A stretch of DNA of 64,000 bases from Anisus vortex (GCA_949126835.1 OX421494.1:4851853-4915852); one strand, 5' to 3'. Counted from the stretch's first letter, positions 11,235-24,733 are shown. A program made the numbers and translations. Notes: a model not told the origin generated them from the sequence alone.

Positions 11235-14200
11235 AATCTCTGCCCTTCCCTCCACTCCTTATGTCTTTCTCTCTCTCTCTTCTTTCAAGACTTTCCTTCT
11301 CTCATTCTTACTCTTTCTATCGTTTCCACATTTTCTCTCACACTCCCACAACCAGTCTCGATCGTTTTCCCACTTTTCTCTCTAAGGCGCTCGATTTCGC
11401 ACTCTTTTTCTTGTTCTCCCACTTTCTCTTCATTCTCCTACATTCTCTCGCTTTCTCAACTTCTCTCTCACTGTCGAACTCTCGCTGTCTCTTTCAACAT
11501 CGCCTTCACTCTCTCCCATTGTCGTTTCTCTCTCTGTTTCTCTGTTTCTCTCTCACTTTCTCTCTCTCTGTTTCTCTCTCACTTTCTCTCTCACTGTCTC
11601 TCTAACTTTCTCTCTCACTTTCTCTCTCACTTTCTCTTTACTTTCTCTCTCACTTTCTGTCTCACTTTCTGTCTCACTTTCTGTCTCACTTTCTCTCTCA
11701 CTTTCTGTCTCACTTTCTGTCTCACTTTCTCTCTCTGTTTCTCTCTCACTTTCTCTCTCACTGTCTCTCTAATTTTCTCTCTCACTTTCTCTCTCACTTT
11801 CTCTTTACTTTCTCTCTCACTTTCTGTCTCACTTTCTGTCTCACTTTCTGTCTCACTTTCTCTCTCACTTTCTGTCTCACTTTCTGTCTCACTTTCTGTC
11901 TCACTTTCTGTCTCACTTTCTCTCTTACTTTCTCTCTCACTTTCTCTCTCACTTTCTGTCTCACTTTCTCTCGCACTTTCTGTCTCACTTTCTCTCTTAC
12001 TTTCTCTCTCACTTTCTGTCTCACTTTCTCTCTCACTTTCTGTCTCACTTTCTGTCTCACTTTCTCTCTCACTTTCTGTCTCACTTTCTCTCTCACTTTC
12101 TGTCTCACTTTCTCTCTCACTTTCTGTCTCACTTTCTGTCTCACTTTCTCTCTAACTTTCTCTCACTTTCTCGCTCATTTTCTCATTACGTTCTCTCTCT
12201 TTTTCTCTCTCTCTTTCTCTCTCACTTTCTCACTCACTTTATGTCTCACTTTCTCTCTCACTTTCTCTCTCACTTTCTGTCTCACTTTCTGTCTCACTTT
12301 CTCTTTCACTTTCTGTCTCACTTTCTCTCTCACTTTCTCTCTCACTTTCTGTCTCACTTTCTCTCTCACTTTCTGTCTCACTTTCTGTCTCACTTTCTCT
12401 TTCACTTTCTGTCTCACTTTCTCTCTCACTTTCTGTCTCTCTTTCTTTCTCACTTTCTCTCTCACTTTCTGTCTCACTTTCTCTCTCACTTTCTGTCTCA
12501 CTTTCTCTCTTACTTTCTGTCTCACTTTCTCTCTCACTTTCTCTCTCACTTTCTCTCTCACTTTCTGTCTCACTTTCTCTCTCACTTTCTCTCACTTTCT
12601 CTCTCACTTTCTGTCTCACTTTCTCTCTCACTTTCTCTCTCACTTTCTCTCTCACTTTCTCTCACTTTCTCTCTCATTTTCTGTCTCACTTTCTCTCTCA
12701 CTTTCTCTCTCACTTTCTCTCTCACTTTCTGTCTCACTTTCTCTCTCACTTTCAGTCTCACTTTCTGTCTCACTTTCTGTCTCACTTTCTCTCTCACTTT
12801 CTGTCTCACTTTCTGTCTCACTTTCTCTCTCTGTTTCTCTGTCACTTTCTCTCTCACTGTCTCTCTAATTTTCTCTCTCACTTTCTCTCTCACTTTCTCT
12901 TTACTTTCTCTCTCACTTTCTGTCTCACTTTCTCTCTCACTTTCTGTCTCACTTTCTCTCTTACTTTCTCTCTCACTTTCTGTCTCACTTTCTGTCTCAC
13001 TTTCTCTCTTACTTTCTCTCTCACTTTCAGTCTCACTTTCTGTCTCACTTTCTCTCTTACTTTCTCTCTCACTTTCTGTCTCACTTTCTCTCTTACTTTC
13101 TCTCTTACTTTCTCTCTCACTTTCTGTCTCACTTTCTCTCTCACTTTCTGTCTCACTTTCTGTCTCACTTTCTGTCTCACTTTCTCTCTCACTTTCTCTC
13201 TCACTTTCTGTCTCACTTTCTGTCTCACTTTCTCTCTCACTTTCTGTCTCACTTTCTCTCTCACTTTCTGTCTCACTTTCTCTCACTTTCTCTCTCACTT
13301 TCTGTCTCACTTTCTCTCTCACTTTCTGTCTCACTTTCTCTCTCACTTTCTGTCTCATTTTCTGTCTCACTTTCTCTCTCACTTTCTCTCACTTTCTCGC
13401 TCATTTTCTCATTACGTTCTCTCTCTTTTTCTCTCTCTCTTTCTCTCTCACTTTCTCACTCACTTTCTGTCTCACTGTCTCTCTCACTTTCTCTCTCACT
13501 TTCTGTCTCACTTTCTGTCTCACTTTCTCTTTCACTTTCTGTCTCACTTTCTCTCTCACTTTCTCTCTCACTTTCTCTCTCACTTTCTCTCTCACTTTCT
13601 GTCTCACTTTCTCTCTCACTTTCTGTCTCACTTTCTCTCTTACTTTCTGTCTCACTTTCTGTCTCTCTTTCTCTCTCACTTTCTCTCTTACTTTCTGTCT
13701 CACTTTCTCTCTCACTTTCTGTCTCACTTTCTCTCTTACTTTCTGTCTCACTTTCTCTCTCACTTTCTCTCTCACTTTCTGTCTCACTTTCTCTCTCACT
13801 TTCTCTCACTTTCTCTCTCACTTTCTCTCTCACTTTCTCTCTCACTTTCTGTCTCACTTTCTCTCTCACTTTCTCTCTCACTTTCTCTCTCACTTTCTCT
13901 CACTTTCTCTCTCATTTTCTGTCTCACTTTCTCTCTCACCTTCTCTCTCACTTTCTCTCTCACTTTCTGTCTCACTTTCTCTCTCACTTTCAGTCTCACT
14001 TTCTGTCTCACTTTCTCTCTCACTTTCTGTCTCACTTTCTCTCTCACTTTCTGTCTCACTTTCTCTCTCACTTTCTGTCTCACTTTCTCTCTCACTTTCT
14101 GTCTCACTTTCTCTCTCACTTTCTCTCACTTTCTTGCTCATTTTCTCATCACGTTCTCTCTCTTTTTCTCTCTCTCTTTCTCTCTCACTTTCTCTCACTT

Positions 14201-14515
14201 TCTCTCACAGTTTCTCTCTCACTTTCTTTCTCACTTTCTCTCTCACTTTCTTTCACTTTCTCGCTCATTTTCTCATCACGTTCTCTCTCTTTTTCTCTCT
14301 CTTTTTCTCTCTCACTTTCTCTCACTTTCTCTCACAGTTTCTCTCACAGTTTCTCTCTCACTTTCTCTCACACTTTCTCTCACACTTTCTCTCTCACTTT
14401 CTCTTTCTCTCTCACTTTCTCTCTCACTTTCTCTCTCACTTTCTCTCACACTTTCTCTCTCACTTTCTCTCTCACTTTCTCTCTCTTTCTCTCACTTTCT
14501 CTTTCACTCCCATTC
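11235..14515. repeat. 12-bp pyrimidine-rich satellite with higher-order structure
   Basis: The basic unit is ACTTTCTCTCTC, alternating with ACTTTCTGTCTC, for about 3.3 kb. Rare interruption blocks are shared: a CATTACGTTCTC block recurs at 12184 and 13410 (1,226 bp apart), and the CATCACG form at 14147 and 14274. This shows duplication of larger blocks. The lack of stop codons makes long open frames in several phases on both strands; these are artefacts. Confidence 0.93.
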
Positions 14516-15899
14516 ACTCTCCACACATGTGACGTTTCATTACATGGGTGCAGGAGCACGTGGTGGGCGTCTCCTTTACTCACATTGTTTGACTGTGATG
14601 GTGTTCTCAAGACCTCCCCCCCCCCCACACTTCAAGCCTGCTTTCTTCCTTCCCTCCCCGACCACCCCCTCCCTCCACAGACCCCCGTCCTTGAGTCTAC
14701 CCCTCTGTTCTACCAGAGATTATACCTTCCAAAACATTTGCAACGCTTCAACGATTCGCCCCCGCTTGCCGCTTGAGCTGTTACGAAAAAAAACTCTTTT
14801 TTTTTTTCAAATTTAATCGTCGGGCTAATTTAGTTTTCACTTTTCTTTTTTAAGACGGGGATGGGGGGGGGTGAAATGGGGAGCTGGAGAGGCGGAGGGG
14901 TGTGCTGACCTGGCTGTGTTAATTTCCCTACCCCCCCCCCCCCAACACTCACAAAAAAAATAGTTTTATTATCATCGTTAAGTTGACAAAAATGACTTTT
15001 TGACAATTTTTTTTTTACTCCTATTAAAAATACTAAAACTGAAACAATCAATTAATGGTTTTTTTAAAAGCAGCGAAGCGGAGTGGGGGGTGAGGAAAGG
15101 GTGCATGGTTATTGGGGGAGGACGCTTAATCTCATCTTTAGAAAAGAAAGTAATGTCCTTATTGCAATAACGAGGGGGGGAGGTGCTTTTGATGAAGGGA
15201 GAGGGGAGTAAAGGGGAAGATGTTTGAGCAGTGCTAGTAAAAAAAAAAATCATATTTCAAAGGATGGATAACATGGGGCGCCACGTGCTCTCGCCCCTTT
15301 TTGTTTACTCTCCTACACCCTCTTACCACGCCACTTCACAATCTTTATACCACCCACCCACCCTTCCCCCTTACGCCCCCAAGTTAGACTAAGCGTCGAC
15401 CAGGACAACACAAGCTGAATATGATACAGGATCAACATTTTGTTGTTTCTATGTAATGGAGAGCGGGAGGGGGGGGGGGGGGGGTTGTCGTTCTTCTATT
15501 GGTTTCATCAGATTCGGGACACTGATGGGGAAACTATTTTTTTATGATCGATTACAAGAATATAGTGGTGGGGGGAGGGGGGGAAGAGGGAGGGGGGTGC
15601 TAGTATCTCCTTTTTTTAATGGTGGTTTAGTGATAAATTAATGTGGAATAAAAAAGAAAAGAAATGATTGAAGAAGAAATTAACTTTACAAGTCGGTCGT
15701 GTGCCCTCGTAAACTTTTCCAGTTTTTGTAAGTTCAATCATCGGTACGCGTGTCGGGGAGCAGCGTTCGCCCTAATGGGGTTGAGACGCCCTTGAATTTT
15801 ATTTCTGATTGCGTTTGGTGAGGAGGAATAATGTATTAAACATTGTTACGTGTTCTGTAAGAGTTAAACTCAAAGTGACGCCCGCACACGGGGAAGACA
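14516..15899. other. Noncoding DNA with G/C homopolymer runs
   Basis: C- or G-runs of 9-17 bases lie near 14617, 14931, 15469 and 15575, along with A/T runs. No credible coding exon. Confidence 0.55.
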
Positions 15900-18062
15900 C
15901 AGAGAAACATATTGCGACACACAGAGAAACACGCAACGAAACACATAGACACAGCGACACACATAGACACAGCGACACACATAGACACAGCGACACACGC
16001 GACAACAAACACGTTGACACACGTAATATCACACAATAAACCAAACACTCAGAACATTGAATATTGTTGGTATACACGCATAGTGTGACACACAGAGACA
16101 CTCACACAGGACACACAGAGACACTCACACAAGGACACACAGAGACACTCACACAGAGACACTCACACAAGGACACACAGAGACACTCACACAAGGACAC
16201 ACAGATACACTCACACAAGGACACACAGAGACACTCACACAGAGACACTCACACAAGGACACACAGAGACACTCACACAGGACACACAGAGACACTCACA
16301 CAAGGACACACAGAGACACTCACACAGAGACACTCACACAAGGACACACAGAGACACTCACACAAGGACACACAGATACACTCACACAAGGACACACAGA
16401 GACACTCACACAGAGACACTCACACAAGGACACACAGAGACACTCACACAGGGACACACAGAGACACTCACACAGAGACACTCACACAAGGACACACAGA
16501 GACACTCACACAGGGACACACAGAGACACTCACACAAGGACACACAGAGACACTCACACAAGGACACACAGAGACACTCACACAAGGACACACAGAGACA
16601 CTCACACAAGGACACACAGAGACACTCACACAGAGACACTCACACAAGGACACACAGAGACACTCACACAAGGACACACAGAGACACTCACACAGGGACA
16701 CACAGAGACACTCACACAGAGACACTCACACAAGGACACACAGAGACACTCACACAGGGACACACAGAGACACTCACACAAGGACACACAGAGACACTCA
16801 CACAAGGACACACAGAGACACTCACACAAGGACACACAGAGACACTCACACAGAGACACTCACACAAGGACACACAGAGACACTCACACAGAGACACTCA
16901 CACAAGGACACACAGAGACACTCACACAGGGACACACAGAGACACTCACAAAGAGTCACTCACACAAGGACACACAGAGACACTCACACAGGGACACACA
17001 GAGACACTCACACAAGGACATACAGAGACACTCACACAAGGACACACAGAGACACTCACACAAGGACACACAGAGACAGTCACACAGAGACACTCACACA
17101 AGGACACACAGAGACACTCACACAGAGACACTCACACAAGGACACACAGAGACACTCACACAGGGACACACAGAGACACTCACAAAGAGTCACTCACACA
17201 AGGACACACAGAGACACTCACACAGGGACACACAGAGACACTCACACAAGGACACACAGAGACACTCACACAAGGACACACAGAGACACTCACACAAGGA
17301 CACACAGAGACACTCACACAGAGACACTCACACAAGGACACACAGAGACACTCACACAGAGACACTCACACAAGGACACACAGAGACACTCACACAAGGA
17401 CACACAGAGACACTCACACAGAGACACTCACACAAGAACACATAGAGACACTCACACAGAGACACTCACACAAGGACACACAGAGACACTCACACAGAGA
17501 CACTCACACAAGGACACACTGAGACACTCACACAGAGACACTCACACAGAGACACTCACACAAGGACACTTAGAGACACTCACACAGACACACTCACACA
17601 AGGACACACAGAGACACTCACACAGAGACACTCACACAGAGACACTCACACAAGGACACACAGAGACACTCACAATGAGACACTCAGAACATTGAATATT
17701 GTTGGTATACACGCATAGTGTGACACACAGAGACACTCACACAGGGACACACAGAGACACTCACACAGGGACACACAGAGACACTCACACAGGGACACAC
17801 AGAGACACTCACACAGGGACACACAGAGACACTCACACAGGGACACACAGAGACACTCACACAGGGACACACAGAGACACTCACACAGGGACACACAGAG
17901 ACACTCACACAGAGGACACACAGAGACACTCACACAGGGACACACAGAGACACTCACACAGAGGACACACAGAGACACTCACACAGGGACACACAGAGAC
18001 ACTCACACAGGGACACACAGAGACACTCACACAGGCACAGACACTCACACGGGGACACAGAG
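15900..18062. repeat. 24/16-bp ACACTC-type satellite with higher-order repeats
   Basis: It begins with a 16-bp unit (ACACATAGACACAGCG) around 15940-15995, then a 24-bp unit built from GGACACACAGAG and ACACTCACACAA, interspersed with 16-bp short units. A unique anchor (ACACTCAGAACATTGAATAT) occurs at 16045 and again at 17680, 1,635 bp apart. A second marker (CAAAGAGTCACTC) recurs at 234-bp spacing near 16948 and 17182. The long open frames here are not genes. Confidence 0.93.
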
Positions 18063-18189
18063 AAGAAAAAACAAAAAAGACGCACACGACGACTCACACA
18101 GACATATGTGATGCACAAACACACACACACACACAAAGAACACGAATAATGTAGTAACAAGCGTAAATGGAGACACACCAGACATAGAC

Positions 18190-18832
18190 GAGTCATCCTC
18201 ATCATAAGGTGCTAAGCCGGTTGACGTAGGCGATCATGTCCTTCCACGTATCTTTCCTTCTGGTAAACTCTAGCAGTTCTATTATTTTTGCCATTCCATT
18301 CCGTTAAACCATCTAATGTCTTCCTTCTCTGTCTTCTATGGCATCTCTTTCCCTCCTTTCAGTTATTATGATGTTTTCTATGTTTTCTTTCTTATTATAT
18401 GTCCTACTGACTTTGATTTCATCGTCTTGGTCTTTACAATTACTTCTCTATGGGCGTTATACATTTTGATCACCTCCACTTTAGATGTTTTCTCTGTCCA
18501 TGCCACTCGTTGCATTCTTCTATAAAGCTACATCTCTGCATTTTCCAAATATGCAATTATTTTTTGGTTCATTGCCCATGCTTGGCAGCCAGATAATAAA
18601 ATTGGTACTATGTAACACTTTAGTGCCTATTTGTTCATTGTCTCTATCGCTACTGATGTATCTGTTCATATGTTTTTCATTTTCATGAAGGCACTCGTAG
18701 CTTGTGCGATTCTAGCTTTGATTTCTGTCTCGCAATGCCCATCTGATGTATTAAGTGTCCCCAAATATTCGAATTTATCTACTTGCTTTAATTCATTGTT
18801 GTTGATTTTTACTTTGCATTCAGCAGAGTCTT
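18190..18832 (-). pseudogene. Relic of non-LTR retrotransposon reverse transcriptase (C-terminal part)
   Basis: Reading the minus strand from about 18832 gives a degenerate reverse-transcriptase C-terminal region. It includes FEYLGTLNTSDG, ETEIKARIAQATSAF, LKCYIVPILLSGCQAWAM and YRRMQRVAWTEK, in the order known for endonuclease/reverse-transcriptase proteins of animal non-LTR elements. In-frame stops occur after MKMKNI and at several later points, and no upstream palm motif is present, so this is a truncated dead copy. The catalytic part would lie upstream (towards higher coordinates), where a hairpin MITE and unrelated sequence follow. Assignment rests on motif recognition only. Confidence 0.75.
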
Positions 18833-18881
18833 AAGACACAAGCCATTAAGCAACAGAATATGAAAACAACTGGACCAAACG

Positions 18882-18958
18882 CAGCGGACACGCCACGTCG
18901 TATCGACGGGGGAAAAAAACGTGGATGTCTCCGTCGATACGACGTGGTGTGCCCGCTG
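18882..18958. mobile_element. Hairpin MITE, copy 1
   Basis: Two 28-bp arms (18882-18909 and 18931-18958) match at 26 of 28 positions around a 21-nt spacer. The core is CCACGTCGTATCGACGG. A second copy lies at 56035, so it is a dispersed element and not a chance palindrome. Confidence 0.7.
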
Positions 18959-18959
18959 G

Positions 18960-19837
18960 GAAAGGCACCGATAGCCAAAAAACATTTCAGGAAAAGGAAA
19001 CAAGAGACAAAGAATGTTTCCAGTTTGACTTGGACACTATACACCACTTGACGACGACGTTCAATCGGTCAGTCTATATGGAGCTAAAGTTACTAAACGC
19101 AAAAGTGCTTCGACCCCCCCCCCCCCTCCTTCCTTCGCTTGAATCGAAACATTCCAGAGATGAAGAATCTGAGACAAGGAGGGTCAATTTCAAACTCCGC
19201 GAAAGTACCTCCGAGGTCCTTCACTCTTCCGCTTGGCTTGCCCCACGATGGCCCTGACTCTGTTCGGGTCAGTGGTCACTTCTTATGGGACATCAAGACC
19301 TACTCCCCGCCGCCCCCTGTTTTTTTTCTTTCTTTCATTCGGCCATGAAAGAAGGAGAGATAAAGGAGAGCGGGAGAGACATGGGGAAGAAGCGCGGTCC
19401 CAAGAGAAAAAGAAGACGATTGGAAAGTGTTTTCCCAAAACTTGACTTCTCGCCTCGGTGGCTAAATTTTTGTTCCATCCCGAGTTATCTCGCCTTTTAA
19501 CTGTGGCAGACGATAATATATTGTTTGGAATATATTCTACTGAAGATGATTGGCGCGTTTGTGTGTGTGCGTGTGGGGTGGGGGGAGGGAACAATGGGAC
19601 TTAGATAAAAAGGATGGGGAGGGGGGAGGTGTGATTTAAAAGCGTCAGGATGAGTCAACCATGCGAGTAGATGTGTTGAGGGAAAAGAGAATGCGGATGA
19701 AAACGGGTTGTCAGACAGTGGCGTATATTTCTGGAATGGGTTCGAGGCAGAGAGAGATGCTGTAAAAGAAAACAAAAGCCTTATTATTACTCTTCTGGGC
19801 GATCAAACAGGTGTTGAAGGTCAAGGCCGGTCGTCAG

Positions 19838-19882
<45 letters not shown>

Positions 19883-20044
19883 TCATAAAACACCCAGAGC
19901 CTTTGCCTGGTAAACTTCAAATGAAATCTTCAAAATATTAAATCACATTTTTTTCTTTAAAATTTCCTGTCGTTCTTTCTTTGCAGAAGTTTTTAGCTCC
20001 GTGCGCTTGTCATGTGGTTTTAACCATAGACTTGTGTTTTCATT
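18960..20044. other. Noncoding DNA with CT microsatellite
   Basis: A C-run lies near 19113 and a (CT)n tract at 19840-19880. Purine-rich stretches near 19340-19420 generate overlapping open frames on both strands with no domain. Confidence 0.5.
19840..19880. repeat. (CT)n microsatellite
   Basis: About twenty CT dinucleotides. Confidence 0.9.
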
Positions 20045-20175
20045 TTGGGTTTTAAAATGATGGTAAGTCCTTGGTTTTCCTGGTCTTATTCAAGTAACCC
20101 ATTCCATTCCCGAACGGCAAGCAGTCTTGGAAGACGGAAAATTTATATGAAATTTCGTTTCATTAATTATAGAAA
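20045..20175 (-). mobile_element. Fragment of the dispersed non-LTR-like repeat
   Basis: Contains TTGGTTTTCCTGG and AACCCATTCCATTCCCG, matching the middle of the copy at 6030-6365. The tail end is absent. Confidence 0.4.
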
Positions 20176-21635
20176 AAATTATACTTGTCCTTAACAAGCT
20201 CAACATACGATGTTCTGTTCAACATGCGATGTTCTGTTCTATTCTCAATGGTTGCTGGACAGAAAGTTCTAGGAGTTATATTAAGAAAACACAAACAACT
20301 GGGTCAAAGGTCACTGATCTATAAAAAAAAACAAAGAATGGATAGCGCCTTCATATTAAATTTGAATCCACAAATTGAGTCTAGAATTGATTATATCATT
20401 CACACTATGCAGTTATCCATATAAGCGACTTATAGAATAAAAACACAACTATAATTAGAACAAATCTATAGGCCTACAATAAAATGGAAGTCTAAGTCAC
20501 TTAAAATGTATTTACAGGTCAGTGTTTAGGAAATATAACTCTATAGACAAGCGAAGGTCTATTAATTTTGGCTTCAAGAATGTTACGTCCATGCCTAAAT
20601 TCATTCTGTTTATAGATCAGTGGCCAAATGTAGATGAACCTTTTTTATTTTTTTTAACTGAAAAACTGTCTGCGGAAACAGTCGCCATGGTAACCAGTGT
20701 ATTATCAAATATTGACGGTGTTGTTATGGCCTAAAATATTAAATATATATTGTTTTTTAATTGGTTCTATGTATTTGTATAAAGTCATAAGTGATTTTGA
20801 CTATTTGTTCGAACGGTAGTAATTCTGTATTTACTGAAATTATTCTAAGGCCACATTATGAAAACTTGCACTAAATGACTTATAAAATTGAGGGAAAAAA
20901 AGGGGGACAGAACCCTGTACATATCAACTGACGACCTCAGGTAGTCTCCCATGAATCTCCCCCTTACACCCTTAAAGTGTGTAATATACTGTATTCCCAT
21001 TGGTGTGAAGACCCGCAACCCCCCCCCCCCCCCCCGGGAGGGTACCACACACCCTGCTGCCATCTTCATATTTTATTCATACCAACAGCTCTTCCCTCTC
21101 AACAATCCTCCCCCCCCTCCCCAACCCTACGATTCCCGGATTCAACAAAAGGAAAAGTGAACCTGGATTATGAAAGACTTGCGTGCTTGGCTTCCGTCTG
21201 ACCCGATTGCATTCTGGGAGGGAAAAAACAACAATAACAAACGACTGGGAAGTGACGTGCGTGTTACGGTCCAGTGGAGTCATACCATGCATGTCCATCA
21301 TTCAATCAAGTCATACTGTTGGAGTTTGACTGTTACCCCAATCCCCAATCACCCCTTTGCCAATTGTATCCAGGAGTTCAGAGGAAAGGTCACCAGAAAA
21401 CAAAAACTCGAGGGCAAGGGGAGGTCGTGGGGGTAGAAAAGAAAGTTGGTTGATTAAAATAAAATGTAAAAAAAAAATATTTTTTGTTCACCAATGTGTA
21501 ACTGGAAATCACGTGATATTATTTATTTAAAAATTGGGGGGGGGGGGGATTTATTGAAAGAATTATGAATGAATGATAGAAACTTTTTTGGAAAGGACGC
21601 ACGAATCATGGAGCAAACTTTGTCATGAATTATCT
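20176..21635. other. Noncoding DNA, nothing recognised
   Basis: A C-run of about 16 bases lies near 21019 and a G-run near 21537. Two open frames of 70-80 codons (20185-20424, 20522-20734) show no domain. Confidence 0.5.
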
Positions 21636-21990
21636 TATCTTATATATTACAGACGCTCCTTCTATAAAGAAGATGTTTGTGCCCTACGCTCCTTCGCCGT
21701 TTTGAGTCTAGTCGTGCATAACTAAAAGAGTGTTTTAAATGGTATTTAGTTGCTGATTTTCCTGTTTTGATTAGAGGAAACCCATTGCATGCCGGGATGC
21801 CAATCGGGAAGAAAGAGTAGGCTACTTATATGCATTTTTTCTCGAAAGTGTTTCTGTCCGTATGTTTATCGGAGCATTGCAACAACTTTGCAAGTTGTTA
21901 TAGTGTTGTATTTTTTAAATTAGAATTTAATTCTTTATTATAATTAGTACTTTACTCTTTGCCCTTCTGTCCTCTATTGTTTCTAGGTTT
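21636..21990 (-). mobile_element. Dispersed repeat relic, probable non-LTR 3' end
   Basis: Reverse copy with the tail TTATCTTATATATTACAGAC, then GCTCCTTCTATAAAGAAG, then AAACCCATTGCATGCCGGG. Its order and spacing match the copy at 6030-6365. Confidence 0.5.
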
Positions 21991-22045
21991 AATAATATAT
22001 TTATTGGTGTTACTCTTGTCAGCTGTAAACAGAGAATCCTCTAGA

Positions 22046-22769
22046 TAAGGGCTCGGCAACCTAAGGCACGCGTGCCCAACCTAACACGCAGAGCGATTTT
22101 CAATGGCACGCGAGAGACATCCAAGAGGAGTTTCTCATTGATTAAAAAAAAACAACATTTTCCGTTTCTGAATGAGGAATACTCACTGTCATTTCTAAAT
22201 GACACATTTCAGTGAGTTGAACTTGCATATACAAATCTTCGATGATGGATTTGCATTAAAACTTGGTCATATCTTGCAGTGAAATCAATTGCAAAACATT
22301 TAACTACATGTAGATCCCTATACAAAATAAAGGCATATTTTAAGATAGATAGTTGGGCTTTTTCAGAAGTACATCTAAGCACGCAAAGCAGAGTTTTCTA
22401 ATCAAAGGCCAGACATTCAAATTGATGGACTAATTTTTTTCATACAACATCAAGTTTAACTGGTTTGATCTTACTACAACTTTCTTAAATGTAGATCTTT
22501 TTTTAAAGGGAGTGATGTTGGCGATTTTAAAATGCAGCAAATTGAATTTTAAACATTTAAAAAATGGGCCTTCCAATGTGCCCATTTGCGGAAAAAGTCT
22601 AGAGAGAAGCTGCTTAGTAAAGTCGTCTGCTATTCTCAACTGCGAAGCATTCGCTCTTTTACTTACAGATTCTGGTTTAACTTACACTTGTGAACAGATT
22701 TTATCGCGCATGAAAGCTGTTTTAAGCATACAAAGAGGTCACCTACGCTTGACACCGCTCATTAATTGA
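22046..22769 (+). pseudogene. Deleted hAT transposon with C-terminal transposase remnant
   Basis: The left part opens with AGGGCTCGGCAACCT followed by GGCACGCGTGCC, matching hAT termini such as that of the MITE at 50492. At 22512-22769 an open frame ends with TYTCEQILSRMKAVL, the hallmark of the hAT C-terminal dimerisation region. Everything between, including the catalytic core and zinc finger, is missing or unreadable, and I could not find the right terminus. It is an internally deleted, inactive copy. Confidence 0.6.
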
Positions 22770-24404
22770 TACAGACTAATTACATTTAAAACAGTTTTTA
22801 TGAGCATCTTATTTAATTAAATATAAATAATTTTAAAACAAATGTATTTGTATTATTCATTTTATAAATATAAGAGAATTATTTAATAGCACTATGTTAT
22901 CTAATTTTTGTAATTATTAATGTTTAAAATATAAACTCCTTAAATGGAAAAAAAAATGCATTACATGTTTATTGACATTAATCGTCTATTAATTTAATCT
23001 TGTAATACTTGAAATAAATATTATAAAAAGAAATAATAATTATTAGTCAGTACCGGTAATATTTTGTTATATTACAAAACATAACATGTTTGTCATCATT
23101 ATTGAATCAAATGTGGAAACGGTTTTTTTTTTAATTAAAGGGAGATAATAAACCCGTTATATTAATTTGCGATAATAATATTTCTAATATGTTTCTTCTT
23201 TTTTTCTTTTATTAAAGAATACATTGCTTAGTTACAATTTAAAACTTTTAAATAAAACTATATAACTTATTTGAAAAGTATATAAATATTATGTAACCAA
23301 AGTATTTATATGTATATTTTCAAACATTACATTAACTACCCAGTTTGAATAATTATCATGTATTCATTCCACTTGATTATGCTACAAAGTTACTAATATT
23401 GTAAATTTATAAGACACATTAAAGAACCTCTCAAGAAGAGGCTTTTCTGAAAGAGACAAGATTTCGAAATGGAATAGCCGCGTACGGAAGTGACGTTTGA
23501 GAAAGGAAATAAGAAAACAAAATTCCACGCTATAAATCTATATTTAACCATTTTATTAAAAAGAAGAATCGGGAAACGATTCAAAACACGTGACAATATT
23601 CATTTTTCCTAGTCGAAATCCTTTCTTTGACGTCACTTTCCTATGTTGCCGGAAATTAAACATCTCAAATGGCTACGAGATTTGGAAATTCCCTCCGAAA
23701 AACACACATTTAAGTGCAAGTATTTAACTACTTAGGCTACTTAAAAGTTATCTTTGATACTTTGTATAAATGATTGTATTAACATTCAGATACTGCATAC
23801 ACTATTTACTATCAAAATTAAATGTTAACTCAATTTTGATAAAAAGCTCTTCACTTGGTCTTTAAACTGAGATCAAATTTAATTATATTTAAAGTAGCAG
23901 GTGTTAGATCCTCATCTTAATAATTACCATAAGTGTGATAGTTTAGTAATAAAATATTGTATTTGATATAAATGGAATAAAAAAGGATGATAAAAAAGAT
24001 GATAATACATTAATTTTGTATTAAATATAAAGAGCTTTAACGATTTTCTCTATAAATAATAATATTTGCTGTTGGCCTTGGTCTTGCTAAGGAGTTTAAT
24101 AAATTGACCTATAAATTTATTTATTTTAAAGTATAATATAGCAGGTTGACTTTTAGGCTGTTGGCAACTAAGGGTGGACAGATCGTGATTGACTGTGATG
24201 GCCCTTCAATAAGATGGCAGTGATTTTTTGAATGGGTTGTTCTTTGAGACTGGATAAGCTAGGCATTGGCACAGGGTGAGTTGGGTGTAGATGAAGGCTG
24301 AGATAGGTAAAGGGTGAGTTAGGCATGATATAACAAAGATAGAAATATGGAAGTATGGATGGATATGTAGGTAAAAATACAGCAATAATATAAGCTAACT
24401 CTAT
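22770..24404. other. Very AT-rich noncoding DNA
   Basis: Long A/T-rich sequence without coding, repeat or RNA features that I recognise. Confidence 0.55.
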
Positions 24405-24662
24405 TTTACGCTATACCAAATTGATCCATAGGACCGGTGAAGCAGCGTTCACCAGTTTCCGTGGCCACGTCATACTAGGTGATTGTGTGGCCAGCACTAT
24501 GCACAGCCGCCTTTACTTTACCCCAACTAAGGTCAGGTACCTATCAGAGCTGGGTAGACTCAGGGACACCCTCCAGGCCCGGGAAAAAATCCTAGCCTGC
24601 ACCAGGATTTGAACCCGGGACCTTCGGCTCGCCAGTCGAACGCGCTGCCGCTCGGCTACATA
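24405..24662 (-). mobile_element. tRNA-derived SINE, copy C
   Basis: This is the best preserved copy. On the minus strand it starts with an A-box-like TAGCCGAGCGGCAGCGCG, followed by the B box GGTCCCGGGTTCAAATCC (24605-24622). It then has the family body with GTGTGGCCAGCAC and the tail near 24405. It faces copy D head to head. Confidence 0.8.
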
Positions 24663-24733
24663 AAATGAAATAAAATGGTAAATGTGTACCAATAGGGGAA
24701 ACTGTATTGAACGACAGTTTCAAACGATGTGGT

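Noticed and set aside
12241..14532. Very long open frame (763 codons) and several minus-strand KVRE/KVRQ-type frames
   Set aside because: They are translations of the 12-bp satellite, which lacks stop codons in several phases. Overlapping frames on both strands and pure repeat composition argue against genes.
16064..18154. Long [12 protein letters not shown] frames and minus-strand CVSVCP frames
   Set aside because: Products of the ACACTC satellite, with no start context, domain or non-repeat sequence.
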